64,000 nt of DNA from positions 1 through 64,000 of the forward strand of contig MWYX01000064.1 of assembly GCA_002050465.1 (NCBI GenBank), read 5' to 3'. The notes below the pieces were generated by a model that worked only from the letters and a program-made list of their open reading frames with translations, was not told where the DNA came from and made no database searches. The position numbers and the translations under genes were made by a program. The first letter of the stretch is position 1. Every line of letters begins with the position of its first letter. Below are positions 8,778-17,826 of the stretch, one piece after another. This DNA comes from Chitinophagales bacterium 65-1. Its GTDB lineage: Bacteria > Bacteroidota > Bacteroidia > Chitinophagales > Chitinophagaceae.

Positions 8778-10273
8778 AAATATGTGTTCTCCAACCTGAC
8801 TATTCAACGAGTAATGTAGATTATAAGAATTATGATCCGCCTCGTAATCTCTCAAAATTATTGCCTGATGATGAAGTGCATCATGTATTCTTAAATAAGT
8901 TAACTACTTACCGGCAACTCAAAAAACTAAGTAAGCAAGGATTTGATATATATATCAATTTATGCGAAGGATATTTAGATTGGTCTGTGCCTTCCATTGA
9001 TGTAATTCATTTTTTGGAGTTGCTTAATTTACCATATACAGGTCCTGATGCAACAATATATGATCCTTCCAAACCCTTGATGAAATATGTAGCGTATTGT
9101 GCCGGAGTAAAAACTCCAAATTATGTTGAAATGCGGGATAATAACAATATCGAAGCAACAATTCAACACCTCACATTTCCACTTTTTATAAAACCTGCGC
9201 ATGCAGGCGATAGTTTAGGAATTGATGAAAACTCACTCGTTCATAATTTGAATGATATAAAAAGTAAAATTAATTCTTTATTGAAGGAGGAATATGACGA
9301 CATATTGATAGAAGAATACATAGCAGGAAGAGAGTTCACTGTTCTTGTTGCAGCTAACCCGGCTTCTGACAAATCATGCAAAGTATTTAAGCCTGTTGAA
9401 TATGTTTTTTCAAATAATAAACAATTTAAAACGTATGCATTAAAAACATCCTGCCTGCATGCCGGTGCTAATGTGCCATGTGATAATAAATTGCTTGAAG
9501 AAAAACTAAAACAGGCTTCTGAAAAAATATTCACCGGGTTTTCCGGGGTTGGATATGCCCGGTTAGATTTTAGGTTAGATGCAAATGGTGAAATTTATTT
9601 CCTGGATATAAATTTTACATGTTCGGTTTTTTATGAAGATGGCTATGAAGGTTCAGCAGATTATATACTTAAATTCGACCCCATTGGTAAAACAGGATTT
9701 TTAAAAAATATCATAGATGAAGGAATAGCCAGACATGCCTCTAAACAAAAAAAATATATTCTTAAAGGAAATTCACTGGATGGGTATGGAATATTTGCAA
9801 AGCAGTTTATAAAAAAAGGTGAGATTATTTTTAAGCAGGAAACAAGTGCCCATCGTATTGTAACCAAACGATTTGTAGAAAATACCTGGGCACCTTACCA
9901 GGTTAAGGAATTTAAGAAATATGCTTATCCCATTTCTGATGAAGTATATATTCTATGGGATAATGATCCGCAGCAATGGGCTCCTCAAAATCATAGCTGT
10001 GATGCTAACACTGGCTATGATGGATTGAATTTAATTGCATTATGTAATATAAAAAATGAGGATGAATTGACATTGGATTATCAGGATCTTTTGGACGATA
10101 GAATGGATGCTTTTACATGTAAATGCGAGAGTAAAAATTGCCGGAAAAAAATTACTGGCACTCCTGGAAATTCAATTTCAGCAAAAGAGAAAGAAAAAAG
10201 GCTGATGCGATCAGGTAGATTAGTAAAAAAGAAATGGGTAAACCTCGTACCTGTTTTTGAAAATGGGAGGTAA
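8774..10273 (+). CDS. ATP-grasp–SET fusion protein
   Basis: 499 residues with two catalytic modules. Residues 1-320 form an ATP-grasp ligase, with NLCEGYLDW and LPYTGPDATIYDPSK in the substrate region. FIKPAHAGDSLGI (138-150) and ILIEEYIAGREFT (177-189) bind ATP, and YARLDFRLD (D265) and FLDINFTC (D278, N280) bind metal. The usual Glu of ExN is Asp here. Residues 327-460 form a SET domain: GYGIFAKQFIKKGE at the start, QNHSCDAN (405-412), DELTLDY (430-436) and a post-SET C449-C451-C456 group. The C-tail is basic. It probably acts with the two upstream genes on one substrate. The fusion itself is direct sequence evidence that ligation and methylation are linked. Confidence 0.85.
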   Translation: MKICVLQPDYSTSNVDYKNYDPPRNLSKLLPDDEVHHVFLNKLTTYRQLKKLSKQGFDIYINLCEGYLDWSVPSIDVIHFLELLNLPYTGPDATIYDPSKPLMKYVAYCAGVKTPNYVEMRDNNNIEATIQHLTFPLFIKPAHAGDSLGIDENSLVHNLNDIKSKINSLLKEEYDDILIEEYIAGREFTVLVAANPASDKSCKVFKPVEYVFSNNKQFKTYALKTSCLHAGANVPCDNKLLEEKLKQASEKIFTGFSGVGYARLDFRLDANGEIYFLDINFTCSVFYEDGYEGSADYILKFDPIGKTGFLKNIIDEGIARHASKQKKYILKGNSLDGYGIFAKQFIKKGEIIFKQETSAHRIVTKRFVENTWAPYQVKEFKKYAYPISDEVYILWDNDPQQWAPQNHSCDANTGYDGLNLIALCNIKNEDELTLDYQDLLDDRMDAFTCKCESKNCRKKITGTPGNSISAKEKEKRLMRSGRLVKKKWVNLVPVFENGR

Positions 10274-10372
10274 AATATCTAACAAACAAGTCTCAAATTC
10301 AGCCTAATAAAAGTTGGTTACAGTTATTGTTTGTATTTCATTACTGATCTCAATCAATAACCCTGATTAGTT

Positions 10373-11530
10373 TCATATTATTATCTTATGTGTCCCATCC
10401 CCAATCTTCACATCAATCACTTCCGCGTCTATCTGAAATTTCTTTTTATAAGCAGCTGTTGCATCAGCTAAAAAGCCTTGCACACTTTCTGTTTTTATAA
10501 TATTAATGGTGCAACCACCAAAACCACCACCCATCATTCTTGAGCCAATAACATCTTTATTTTCCCGGGCTTTTTCAACAAGAAAATCCAATTCTTTACA
10601 ACTCACTTCATATAGCTTGCTCAAGCCTTCATGCGTGGCAAACATGAGCTTTCCAAATTCAGTTAAATTATCTTCTTTTAAAAGCTTTGCAGCTTCCTGT
10701 GTTCTTAAAATTTCTTCAACTACGTACTTACAACGATCATAAACTTTCGCATCCATTTTATCTTTAAATGGTAATAATTCATCTAAGCTTTTTATATCCC
10801 TGAAAGAATTAATTCCTTTTTCTTTTTTTAATATCTCCAATCCTTTTTCACATTCTTTTCTTCTAATATTATATTCTGATGAAGCAAGTGAATGGTGAAC
10901 TTTAGTATTGATAAGCACAATTTCATATCCTTCTAATTTCAGAGGAAAATATTGGTGTTCAATACTTTTACAATCCAGTAAAATCACATTATCCTTTTTC
11001 CCGAACATATTTGCATATTGGTCCATAATGCCACACATCACTCCCGGAAAATTATGCTCAGCACGCTGACAAAGCAATGCCAGTTCTTTTCTATCCAATC
11101 CAAAATTAAAAAGCTCGTTAATACCAAATGCAAGTCCGCCTTCTACAGCAGCAGAAGAAGAAATACCAGCGCCATCTGCAATATCACCGCCGAAAACGCA
11201 ATCAAAACCCGCCACCTCTTTTTTTAATAATAAAAATTCATTCACAACACCCAATACATAATTCTTCCAGCCGGTCATTTTTTTAATATCACTGATCTTA
11301 ATAGAAAGCTTCTCATTAAAATCTACTGAATGAAAATTTATAACATCAGTATTATTTATTGCAATAGCATAATAAATTCCTTTGTTAATTGCCGCTGGCA
11401 TTACAAAGCCATCATTATAATCAATGTGTTCGCCAATAAAATTTATTCTGCCGGGAGAAAAGTATAGATTGGGAGTAGAAGTAAAATTTTCTTTAAAAAT
11501 ATCCCTGACTATTTTAGAAACTGTATTCAT
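10373..11530 (-). CDS. galK: Galactokinase
   Basis: Phosphorylates galactose at C1 in the Leloir pathway. It has 385 residues. The GHMP-kinase motifs are clear: FSPGRINFIGEHIDYNDGF at about 23-41 (sugar recognition), GAGISSSAAVEGG (ATP loop) and MGGGFGGCTINI near the C-terminus. It is the second gene after the aldose epimerase, with 4 bp between them. galT is not in the window. It converges with the SET operon across about 100 bp that show no convincing terminator hairpin. Confidence 0.95.
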   Translation of the reverse strand: MNTVSKIVRDIFKENFTSTPNLYFSPGRINFIGEHIDYNDGFVMPAAINKGIYYAIAINNTDVINFHSVDFNEKLSIKISDIKKMTGWKNYVLGVVNEFLLLKKEVAGFDCVFGGDIADGAGISSSAAVEGGLAFGINELFNFGLDRKELALLCQRAEHNFPGVMCGIMDQYANMFGKKDNVILLDCKSIEHQYFPLKLEGYEIVLINTKVHHSLASSEYNIRRKECEKGLEILKKEKGINSFRDIKSLDELLPFKDKMDAKVYDRCKYVVEEILRTQEAAKLLKEDNLTEFGKLMFATHEGLSKLYEVSCKELDFLVEKARENKDVIGSRMMGGGFGGCTINIIKTESVQGFLADATAAYKKKFQIDAEVIDVKIGDGTHKIII

Positions 11531-11534
11531 GCAT

Positions 11535-12491
11535 CTAAGTTATTAAAGTGATCTTATAAGATGTTTTAAAGTTCGCAGATTCACCGGGCTGTAATGTTTT
11601 CAAACCCATACCATTATTAAAGGCATCCGGAGCCCCGCTTATATTTTCAATAGCAATACTGTTTCTATGCGATGGCGTATACAATTGCAAATAAGGATAT
11701 GATTCATCGGTATGAATTTCTATCTCTATATTTTTTTCGCTATTCTGTAATAAGCATATTGGCTGCCCTTCAGAAAAATTTAGCGTAAAGCAATTATCAA
11801 AAAAAGTATCGCCAAGTTCTTTCAATTTATCAAATTCTTTATAGGGAATTAATTTTCCGGTAGGTAGCAGTTCGTCATTAAATTCAACCATTTCAAACGA
11901 TCTGAATTGCAACTTCAGATCATCGATCTTTGCATCCAGCGTAAAATAGGGATGCCAGCCATCCTGTAAAGGAATTGAAACCTCATCTTTATTGGTAATC
12001 TGTGTAAATACATTTAACCTGCTATGTTTTTCAAGTTCATAGGTTATAATACAAGCGTAATTAAAAGGATAACCCTGGTCAGCAGCCCTGTATTCATGCA
12101 TCATTGAAACTGCCGCACTATTTTTGTTGGACTGTCTGGCAGTTACTTTAAAAGGCTGGTCATACAGCATACCGTGTAATGCGTTATTCCTGTCGTAATA
12201 TTTTTCAATCGTAAACTCTCTTCCTTCAAAATTATATTTGCCTTTGTTTATCCTGCAAACAAAAGGTGAAAGTTTAGTTCCCAGAAATCCTTTAGAGGTT
12301 ACATTCTTTTCAAAATCTTCAGCATTATCATAACTTTCTATCACATTAAATTCTTTACCATCTTTAATAATTGTAAACGCATGTAACATAGCTGAACAGG
12401 AAGGGATGATTTCTGCAAAAGTTCCATTTCCTTCATCTTTTAATACGACCTTATCAAAACCATTTTCTGATTTATTTTGAATACTAAACAT
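11535..12491 (-). CDS. Aldose 1-epimerase-family protein
   Basis: 318 residues with the galactose-mutarotase fold. NALHGMLYDQPF carries the first conserved His, DGWHPYFTLD the second, and IAIENISGAPDAFNNG holds the C-terminal glutamate that acts as base. This set interconverts alpha and beta aldose. The tight spacing to galK (4 bp) makes beta-galactose the likely substrate, which provides alpha-galactose for the kinase. The start at 12489-12491 leaves no signal peptide, so it is cytoplasmic. It is shorter than E. coli GalM, and belongs to the YihR/GalM-like group. Confidence 0.88.
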   Translation of the reverse strand: MFSIQNKSENGFDKVVLKDEGNGTFAEIIPSCSAMLHAFTIIKDGKEFNVIESYDNAEDFEKNVTSKGFLGTKLSPFVCRINKGKYNFEGREFTIEKYYDRNNALHGMLYDQPFKVTARQSNKNSAAVSMMHEYRAADQGYPFNYACIITYELEKHSRLNVFTQITNKDEVSIPLQDGWHPYFTLDAKIDDLKLQFRSFEMVEFNDELLPTGKLIPYKEFDKLKELGDTFFDNCFTLNFSEGQPICLLQNSEKNIEIEIHTDESYPYLQLYTPSHRNSIAIENISGAPDAFNNGMGLKTLQPGESANFKTSYKITLIT

Positions 12492-12554
12492 CGAATTTTA
12501 TTTGCATGGTTGTGTTATAAATGTAATCACAAAATTAATGATCGCATGGTGAGT

Positions 12555-12615
12555 CTGCCCGACGATAGGCAAGTTAGCAACTCTCCCTATCGGGGGAGTC
12601 AGGAGGGGGCTTTTT
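12555..12615. repeat. Two adjoining interspersed repeats covering the topoisomerase IB stop codon
   Basis: The first part (12555-12573) contains CTGCCCGACGATAGGCAAG, a partly palindromic unit. The second (12579-12615) has CTCTCCC-TAT-CGGGGGAG followed by a purine-rich GGAGGGGGC run. Related copies lie at 29009-29042 and, in frame inside ileS, at 48474-48510. The topoisomerase stop codon (12599-12601) lies inside the second part. The G+C content is far above the surroundings. Confidence 0.7.
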
Positions 12616-13699
12616 CTAAAATTTTCATCAGCACTTTCTCTTCAGGTGTAAGATCGGCTTTGTTATCATTTTTTTCGATTTTATCCAGCTCTGCAGTATA
12701 TTTTTCCAGCTCTCTGCTTTCATATAATGATAAAATAAGCGGATGAACATAATACTTTTTACAAACAGTTCTTGTATTTCCCAGATCTTTTGCAACCATA
12801 TCAAGTGCTTCTACAATTTTTCTTTTTGTTTCAGTTTGGGTTTCACAGCATCCTATTGAATTTAAGGCAAGCAAAGCGTGGACAGTTCCGGCCCATGTTC
12901 TAAAATCTTTTGCCGTAAAATCACATCCCCCGCATATCTCTTTAATATATTCATTTACCATTCCCGAATCAATTGAATGTTTTCCTCCATTCTCATCAAA
13001 ATACTGAAACAGTTCTTTACCCGGAATATCCCTGCATTGTTTTACAATTTTGGAAAGCTTATTGTTTTTAATACTGATGTCATGTGAAACTCCTTTTTTT
13101 CCTTTAAACGTAAACTTTAGGTTATTTCCTTCAATTTTTACATGCTTATCTTTTAGTGTTGTTAAGCCATACGAGCCATACAGCTTTTCATAAAAATTAT
13201 TACCTACCCGTATGTTGGTTCTTTCCATCAGGCTTACTACAGCTGCTAAAACTTTTTCCTCGCCAAGAGTAGGTAAAGCAAGGTCTTTCTCCAGGCGCAA
13301 TCTTATCGAGGGTAATATCTTTCCGAATTCATAAAGACGATAAAACTTTGTTTGATTTCTAAACTTGTTCCAATCCGAATGGTATTTATATTGTTTTCTT
13401 TCTTTTACATCAACACCCGTAACCTGCAAATGGCCATTTTCTTTAGGGCATATCCAAACATTTGTCCAAGCTGGGGGAATAACCAAATGCTTTATACGTA
13501 ACAATTCTTCATCATCTGCTACTTTTTTGTCTTTAAAAAAGTATTCAAATTTTTCACCTTTTTTAATTCTTGTGATCCCGGGCTCGGTATCATTCACATA
13601 TACCAGGCTTATGGCTTTGGCTGTTTTTTCAGGATCACTGCCAATACTTTTTATTTTTCTATTTGATATCTTAATTTCTTCTCCGCTTTCTGTTGTCAT
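12599..13699 (-). CDS. DNA topoisomerase IB, poxvirus/bacterial type
   Basis: 366 residues. The N-terminal beta domain has LVIPPAWTNVWICPKENGHLQ. The catalytic domain has the RTNIRVGN(N) block, KDFRTWAGT with the active-site Arg, and NTRTVCKKYYVHP, where the second Tyr of YY is the likely nucleophile. It relaxes supercoils through a 3'-phosphotyrosine link. Many soil Bacteroidota carry one. It follows the SDR gene by 8 bp, so they likely share a transcript. Its last residues (KAPS, then the stop) are encoded by an interspersed repeat, so the C-terminus has been changed by repeat insertion. Confidence 0.92.
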   Translation of the reverse strand: MTTESGEEIKISNRKIKSIGSDPEKTAKAISLVYVNDTEPGITRIKKGEKFEYFFKDKKVADDEELLRIKHLVIPPAWTNVWICPKENGHLQVTGVDVKERKQYKYHSDWNKFRNQTKFYRLYEFGKILPSIRLRLEKDLALPTLGEEKVLAAVVSLMERTNIRVGNNFYEKLYGSYGLTTLKDKHVKIEGNNLKFTFKGKKGVSHDISIKNNKLSKIVKQCRDIPGKELFQYFDENGGKHSIDSGMVNEYIKEICGGCDFTAKDFRTWAGTVHALLALNSIGCCETQTETKRKIVEALDMVAKDLGNTRTVCKKYYVHPLILSLYESRELEKYTAELDKIEKNDNKADLTPEEKVLMKILEKAPS

Positions 13700-13707
13700 A
13701 TGCTTTA

Positions 13708-14580
13708 TTAACCATTTACGATTTCCCCGCCATTTGGATGTATTACCTGCCCTGTAATATAACTTGAATCATCACATGCAAGGAATAAAAATGACGGAGC
13801 CACTTCAACAGGCTCGCCGGCACGTTTCATCGGTACATCACTGCCGTGTTTGGCAACCTTGTCTCCGTCAAATGTGGAGACTACCAGTGGTGTCCATATG
13901 GGCCCGGGAGCAACTGCATTCACCCTGATACCTTTCTCAATTAAATTTTGTGCAAGGCTTCTTGTAAAACCTACAATTGCTGCCTTTGTTGATGCATAAT
14001 CTATAAGATCGCTGCTGCCCCTGTATGCTGTAACCGAAGTTGTATTAATAATTGTACTTCCTTTTGGCATATCGGGTAACGCTGCTTTTGTTATCCAGAA
14101 GAAGGAAAAGATATTTGTTTCAAAAGTTTTTACTAATTGTTTTGTTGAAATTTCTTCAAGGCTTTTGCTTTCCCAATGAACAGCTGCGTTGTTGACTAAA
14201 ATATCAATTCTTCCAAATTGTTTTATCGCTTTTGCCACTGCATTTATACATGCTCTTTCTTTGCTGATATCTGCTGCGATCAATAAACATTTTCTTTTAT
14301 ATTGTTGCTCTATAACATATTTTGTATCTGATGCGTCCTTTTCTTCATCATTTAAATAAACAATCACCACATCAGCGCCTTCTTTTGCAAACAGCACAGC
14401 AACAGCTCTTCCAATCCCGCTGTCGCCACCAGTAATAAAAGCAATTTTATTAGCAAGCTTCCCTGATCCTGTTGCTGCAGGATTATCAAAAACGGGTAAA
14501 GGGATCATCCTGTTTTCTTCACCCGGCTTTTCCTGCTTTTGTGATGGTCTTAATGTTTTTTTTGGATTAGTTTTTTGCAT
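13708..14580 (-). CDS. Short-chain dehydrogenase, YghA/general-stress type
   Basis: 290 residues. After a polar 35-residue leader, [20 protein letters not shown] is the NAD(P) loop (TGxxxGIG). [17 protein letters not shown] (Ser) and YASTKAA (YxxxK) give the classical catalytic triad. [13 protein letters not shown] and the long N-terminus are typical of the YghA/YhxC group of stress-linked oxidoreductases. The substrate is unknown. It sits 53 bp downstream of the acidic protein gene and 8 bp before topoisomerase IB. Confidence 0.88.
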   Translation of the reverse strand: MQKTNPKKTLRPSQKQEKPGEENRMIPLPVFDNPAATGSGKLANKIAFITGGDSGIGRAVAVLFAKEGADVVIVYLNDEEKDASDTKYVIEQQYKRKCLLIAADISKERACINAVAKAIKQFGRIDILVNNAAVHWESKSLEEISTKQLVKTFETNIFSFFWITKAALPDMPKGSTIINTTSVTAYRGSSDLIDYASTKAAIVGFTRSLAQNLIEKGIRVNAVAPGPIWTPLVVSTFDGDKVAKHGSDVPMKRAGEPVEVAPSFLFLACDDSSYITGQVIHPNGGEIVNG

Positions 14581-14633
14581 CTGTTTTATTTATTTCCTGA
14601 GGAAATAATTCTACGGAATTGTAAATTAATATT

Positions 14634-14903
14634 CTATCGTGTTCTCTCTGATTCGTCTGAAGCTGAATCGTCATCAACATTTTCCAGATCGTCCTCAAGA
14701 ACATCATCTTCTTCATTAATGTCTTCCGTAAGATCCTCATCTTCCAAATCATCATCATCTATATCAGTGTCAGTGTCATTTTCCAACACGCCCTCATCAT
14801 CGGTACTGGTTGTACTTGTATCATTATCCCCTGGTGTATCCCGGTCTTCGTCACTTGTATTTTTAAATCTGTCTTGCTGGTCGTTGTTTTCATTAACTGT
14901 CAT
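14634..14903 (-). CDS. Very acidic small protein of unknown function
   Basis: 89 residues, more than 45% of them Asp or Glu, with no hydrophobic core, no signal peptide and no cysteines. It looks disordered, with runs such as DTDTDIDDDDLEDEDL. Similar acidic low-complexity proteins occur in other Bacteroidota, but I do not recognise a named family. Its place before the stress-type SDR and topoisomerase IB genes hints at a stress role, which is only inference. ORFs in the other frames here arise from the same GAN-rich repeats. Confidence 0.6.
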   Translation of the reverse strand: MTVNENNDQQDRFKNTSDEDRDTPGDNDTSTTSTDDEGVLENDTDTDIDDDDLEDEDLTEDINEEDDVLEDDLENVDDDSASDESERTR

Positions 14904-15037
14904 AAAAAAATTTTGAGATTATTAATAATTCATCAAGAGAAAATTATATGCCAATAAAATATGTATTTATTATTCTTCAACTTTGGGGTTTCGTATTTCT
15001 GTTATTCTTTAGCTTTACTAACCTTAAATATTTAAAA

Positions 15038-15427
15038 ATGACCATTTTTTCTAAAATAATAAACGGAGAAATTCCTTGTTATAAAATTGCTGAAAATGAA
15101 AATTTTTTTGCTTTTTTAGATGTGTATCCCTTAGTTAACGGGCATACATTAGTGGTACCAAAAATTGAAGTGGATAATTTTTTTGATGTACCCGATGATT
15201 ATTTAAGAGAAATGTTATTGTTTTCTAAACCTATTGCAAAAGCAATTGAAAGCGCATTTTATTGTAATCGGTGTGGAATAAGTGTTATTGGCCTGGAAGT
15301 ACCCCATGCACACATGCACCTTGTTCCTATTAATAATGCTGATGATCTTAATTTTACCCGTTCCAAAAGGAAAACTTCACCCGAAGAGTTAAAGACTGCC
15401 CAACAAAAAATATTAAAATATTTGTAG
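15038..15427 (+). CDS. HIT-family nucleotide hydrolase
   Basis: 129 residues counted from ATG 15038. TIFSKIINGEIPCYKI at the N-terminus, VNGHTLVVPK in the middle and the catalytic HAHMHLVP (HxHxH) are diagnostic of the histidine-triad superfamily. These enzymes cleave dinucleoside polyphosphates or AMP-amine conjugates. An upstream in-frame ATG (14948) would add 30 hydrophobic residues that homologues lack, so the inner start is preferred. The gene is monocistronic and converges with ruvC, with 5 bp between the stops. Confidence 0.93.
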   Translation: MTIFSKIINGEIPCYKIAENENFFAFLDVYPLVNGHTLVVPKIEVDNFFDVPDDYLREMLLFSKPIAKAIESAFYCNRCGISVIGLEVPHAHMHLVPINNADDLNFTRSKRKTSPEELKTAQQKILKYL

Positions 15428-15432
15428 AATAA

Positions 15433-16017
15433 TTATCTGAATCTCCCAGGGTTTTTTAGAATAAAATCTTTCCATCCTGCCATTTTTTTTGTTGAGCCCT
15501 TTAATAAAACATTATCCTGGAAATGATGGCAAACAGCTACTGCCAACGCATCGGTAGCATCTAAATGTTTTGGGTCATCGCTAAAGCTTAAAATACGCTG
15601 GAGCATTTTCATCACCTGTTGTTTATCTGCATTGCCATTTCCCGTAATTGATTGTTTTATTTTTCTCGGGGAGTATTCAGTAACAGGTAACCCGGATTGC
15701 ATTGCTGCTGCTATCGCTACCCCTTGTGCCCTGCCCAGCTTAAGCATGCTCTGAACGTTTTTGCCAAAAAAAGGAGCTTCAATTGCCAGCTCATCAGGGG
15801 CATGTAATTGTACCAGATCACAAACTTTATAATGAATCAAGCGTAATCTTTCGTAAGTATCTTTTTTAGCAGACAGCTTTAGTACATCCATTTCTATCAG
15901 GTTAACCGTATTGCCTGTTACTTTTATTATTCCAAAGCCCATAAGCAATGTACCGGGATCAATACCTAAAATGATTTTTGATGGTTTATGCAAAGCGAAG
16001 ATTATTTTTGAACACAT
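15433..16017 (-). CDS. ruvC: Holliday junction resolvase RuvC
   Basis: Cuts Holliday junctions together with RuvAB. IILGIDPGTLLMGFGII contains the first catalytic Asp. LAIEAPFFGKNVQSMLKLGRAQG has the Glu and the DNA-binding loop. YSPRKIKQSITGNGNADKQQV and DATDALAVAVCH supply the C-terminal acids. The start is set at ATG 16015-16017; a longer version (16053) adds an unrelated hydrophobic stretch. Even so, the leader MCSKIIFALHKPSK is longer than usual. The start codon lies only a few bases from that of the divergent membrane protein gene. Confidence 0.94.
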   Translation of the reverse strand: MCSKIIFALHKPSKIILGIDPGTLLMGFGIIKVTGNTVNLIEMDVLKLSAKKDTYERLRLIHYKVCDLVQLHAPDELAIEAPFFGKNVQSMLKLGRAQGVAIAAAMQSGLPVTEYSPRKIKQSITGNGNADKQQVMKMLQRILSFSDDPKHLDATDALAVAVCHHFQDNVLLKGSTKKMAGWKDFILKNPGRFR

Positions 16018-16024
16018 GTTCAGG

Positions 16025-17029
16025 ATGAACAAAAATATTAAATTATTCCTCAACTATGTGCTTGGTCCACTGCTTGGGGTATGGTTATTTTACTCATTAT
16101 ATCAACAGGTAAAAATACAGCCGCAACTTTACGAATCAGTAAGTTTAATTAAACAGGCACCTTTCGGTGAACAGGCCTGGAAATTCTGGTTGGTTATAAT
16201 ACTAACGTTTATTAATTGGGGACTGGAAGCCAAAAAATGGCAGGTGTTGATGATAAATCTTCAGCCAATAAATTTTTTTACCGCATTTAAAGGAGTATTA
16301 GCGGGAGTAACTCTTTCGTTAAATACACCTAACCGGATAGGCGAATATGGCGGAAGGGTTTTGTATGTAAAAGAAGGAAACAGACTAAAATCAGTTTCGT
16401 TGTCCATTGCAGGAAGTATATGCCAGCTTACAATTACTGTTTTAATGGGTTGCTTTGGATTAATATTTCTCCTGAATACAGAGCATACCCATGGAAATAC
16501 TATCATGGGTCTTTCATTTTTTTGGTTAGAGGTTTTATTATCGTTATCAGTTTTTGCTACGGTTATTCTTTTATTATTTCTTTTTCGGTTATCATGGATA
16601 ATTAGATTGTTTGAAAAAGTTCCTACATTTTCTAAATACATTCAGTACATAAGTGTGCTGGATGAATTTACTCCCAAATTATTGTTAAGGTTATTGTTTA
16701 TCTCTTTACTCCGGTATCTCGTTTTCGTCATACAATATATATTATTACTTCAGGTATTACAGGTTGAAGTTACGTGGCAGCAAGGGTTTTGGCTTATCTC
16801 TATTTTATATTTAGTAATGGCTATTATTCCGTCATTCGCAATAGCAGATCTTGGTATAAGGGGAAAATTTAGTGTAGAACTTTTAAGTTTGTATAGTGCA
16901 AATACAATAGGGATTCTGGGAACTACGTTTGGTATTTGGTTTATCAATCTTTTTGTTCCTGCACTTGCCGGCAGTTATTTTATTATAAGCAAAAAGTTTT
17001 TTAAAGACAGAAGCAACGAAGTACGATGA
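16025..17029 (+). CDS. YbhN/UPF0104-like membrane protein, lysylphosphatidylglycerol-synthase TM family
   Basis: About 334 residues with some eight hydrophobic segments and no soluble domain. WGLEAKKWQVLM, TPNRIGEYGGRVLYV and the C-terminal AIADLGIRGKFSVELL match the flippase-like LPG-synthase transmembrane family. The role in this organism is unknown; lipid transport across the inner membrane is the family idea. ATG 16016 is an alternative start. The stop overlaps the start of the DUF3108 gene (ATGA), so the two are coupled. Confidence 0.82.
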   Translation: MNKNIKLFLNYVLGPLLGVWLFYSLYQQVKIQPQLYESVSLIKQAPFGEQAWKFWLVIILTFINWGLEAKKWQVLMINLQPINFFTAFKGVLAGVTLSLNTPNRIGEYGGRVLYVKEGNRLKSVSLSIAGSICQLTITVLMGCFGLIFLLNTEHTHGNTIMGLSFFWLEVLLSLSVFATVILLLFLFRLSWIIRLFEKVPTFSKYIQYISVLDEFTPKLLLRLLFISLLRYLVFVIQYILLLQVLQVEVTWQQGFWLISILYLVMAIIPSFAIADLGIRGKFSVELLSLYSANTIGILGTTFGIWFINLFVPALAGSYFIISKKFFKDRSNEVR

Positions 17030-17826
17030 GACATTTATTGAAAAGTATAGCAACACTCCTAATTATTCTTACTGCTTTTTCTTTAAAGGCTGGAGATGAA
17101 TTTTGCGGGGTAAGAAATTCTGCATTCCGGCCTGCAGAGGTGGTTACCATGAAAGTATATTATACTACAATGGGGATGTATATAGCCGCCGGTGAAGCAT
17201 CATTTTCTGTAAGGCTTGAAAAATTTAATGGCCGCCCTGCGTATCATTGTATAGGCATTGGAAAGTCATATTCGTTCTTTGATAATTTTTTTAAAGTAAG
17301 AGATCGTTATGAGAGTTATATTGATACAGCTACTATGCTACCATTAAAATTTATCAGGGATGTTAGCGAGGGAGGATATAAAACTTATAATAATGTAACC
17401 TTTAATCATGCTGCAGGTACAGCAATAAGTACAAAAGGAGTGTATAAAATACCCAATTGTATCCAGGATGTTGTAAGCGCAATGTATTATGCAAGAAATG
17501 TAAACTTTAGTAAGTATAAAGTGAATGATAAAATACCTTTTGATATGTTTTTAGATGATGAGGTACATCATTTATACCTCAGGTATATGGGAAAAGAAAA
17601 TATTAAAACCAGGTATGGGAAATTCCGTTCCATAAAGCTTAAACCATTGCTGGTGAAGGGAACCATGTTTGAAGGCGGAGAGAGAATGGTTGTATGGGTT
17701 AGTGATGATGCTAACCGGTTAGTACTACGTGTAGAATCTCCGATTTCTGTAGGCAGCGTAAAAGTTGATATGATGGGATATAAAAATTTAAGATATCCGA
17801 TTACTTCGCTGATAAACACCAGGTAA
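17026..17826 (+). CDS. DUF3108 protein, exported
   Basis: 266 residues. MRHLLKSIATLLIILTAFSL is a signal peptide. The mature part is mostly beta strand, with FRPAEVVTMKVYYTTMGMYIAAGEASF at the start and YRNFRSIKLKPLL-type strands later (seen as YGKFRSIKLKPLL), typical of DUF3108. That family is thought to be periplasmic and possibly lipid-binding, but its function is not established. It overlaps the YbhN-like gene by 4 bp and ends directly against the MBL hydrolase gene on the other strand. Confidence 0.82.
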   Translation: MRHLLKSIATLLIILTAFSLKAGDEFCGVRNSAFRPAEVVTMKVYYTTMGMYIAAGEASFSVRLEKFNGRPAYHCIGIGKSYSFFDNFFKVRDRYESYIDTATMLPLKFIRDVSEGGYKTYNNVTFNHAAGTAISTKGVYKIPNCIQDVVSAMYYARNVNFSKYKVNDKIPFDMFLDDEVHHLYLRYMGKENIKTRYGKFRSIKLKPLLVKGTMFEGGERMVVWVSDDANRLVLRVESPISVGSVKVDMMGYKNLRYPITSLINTR

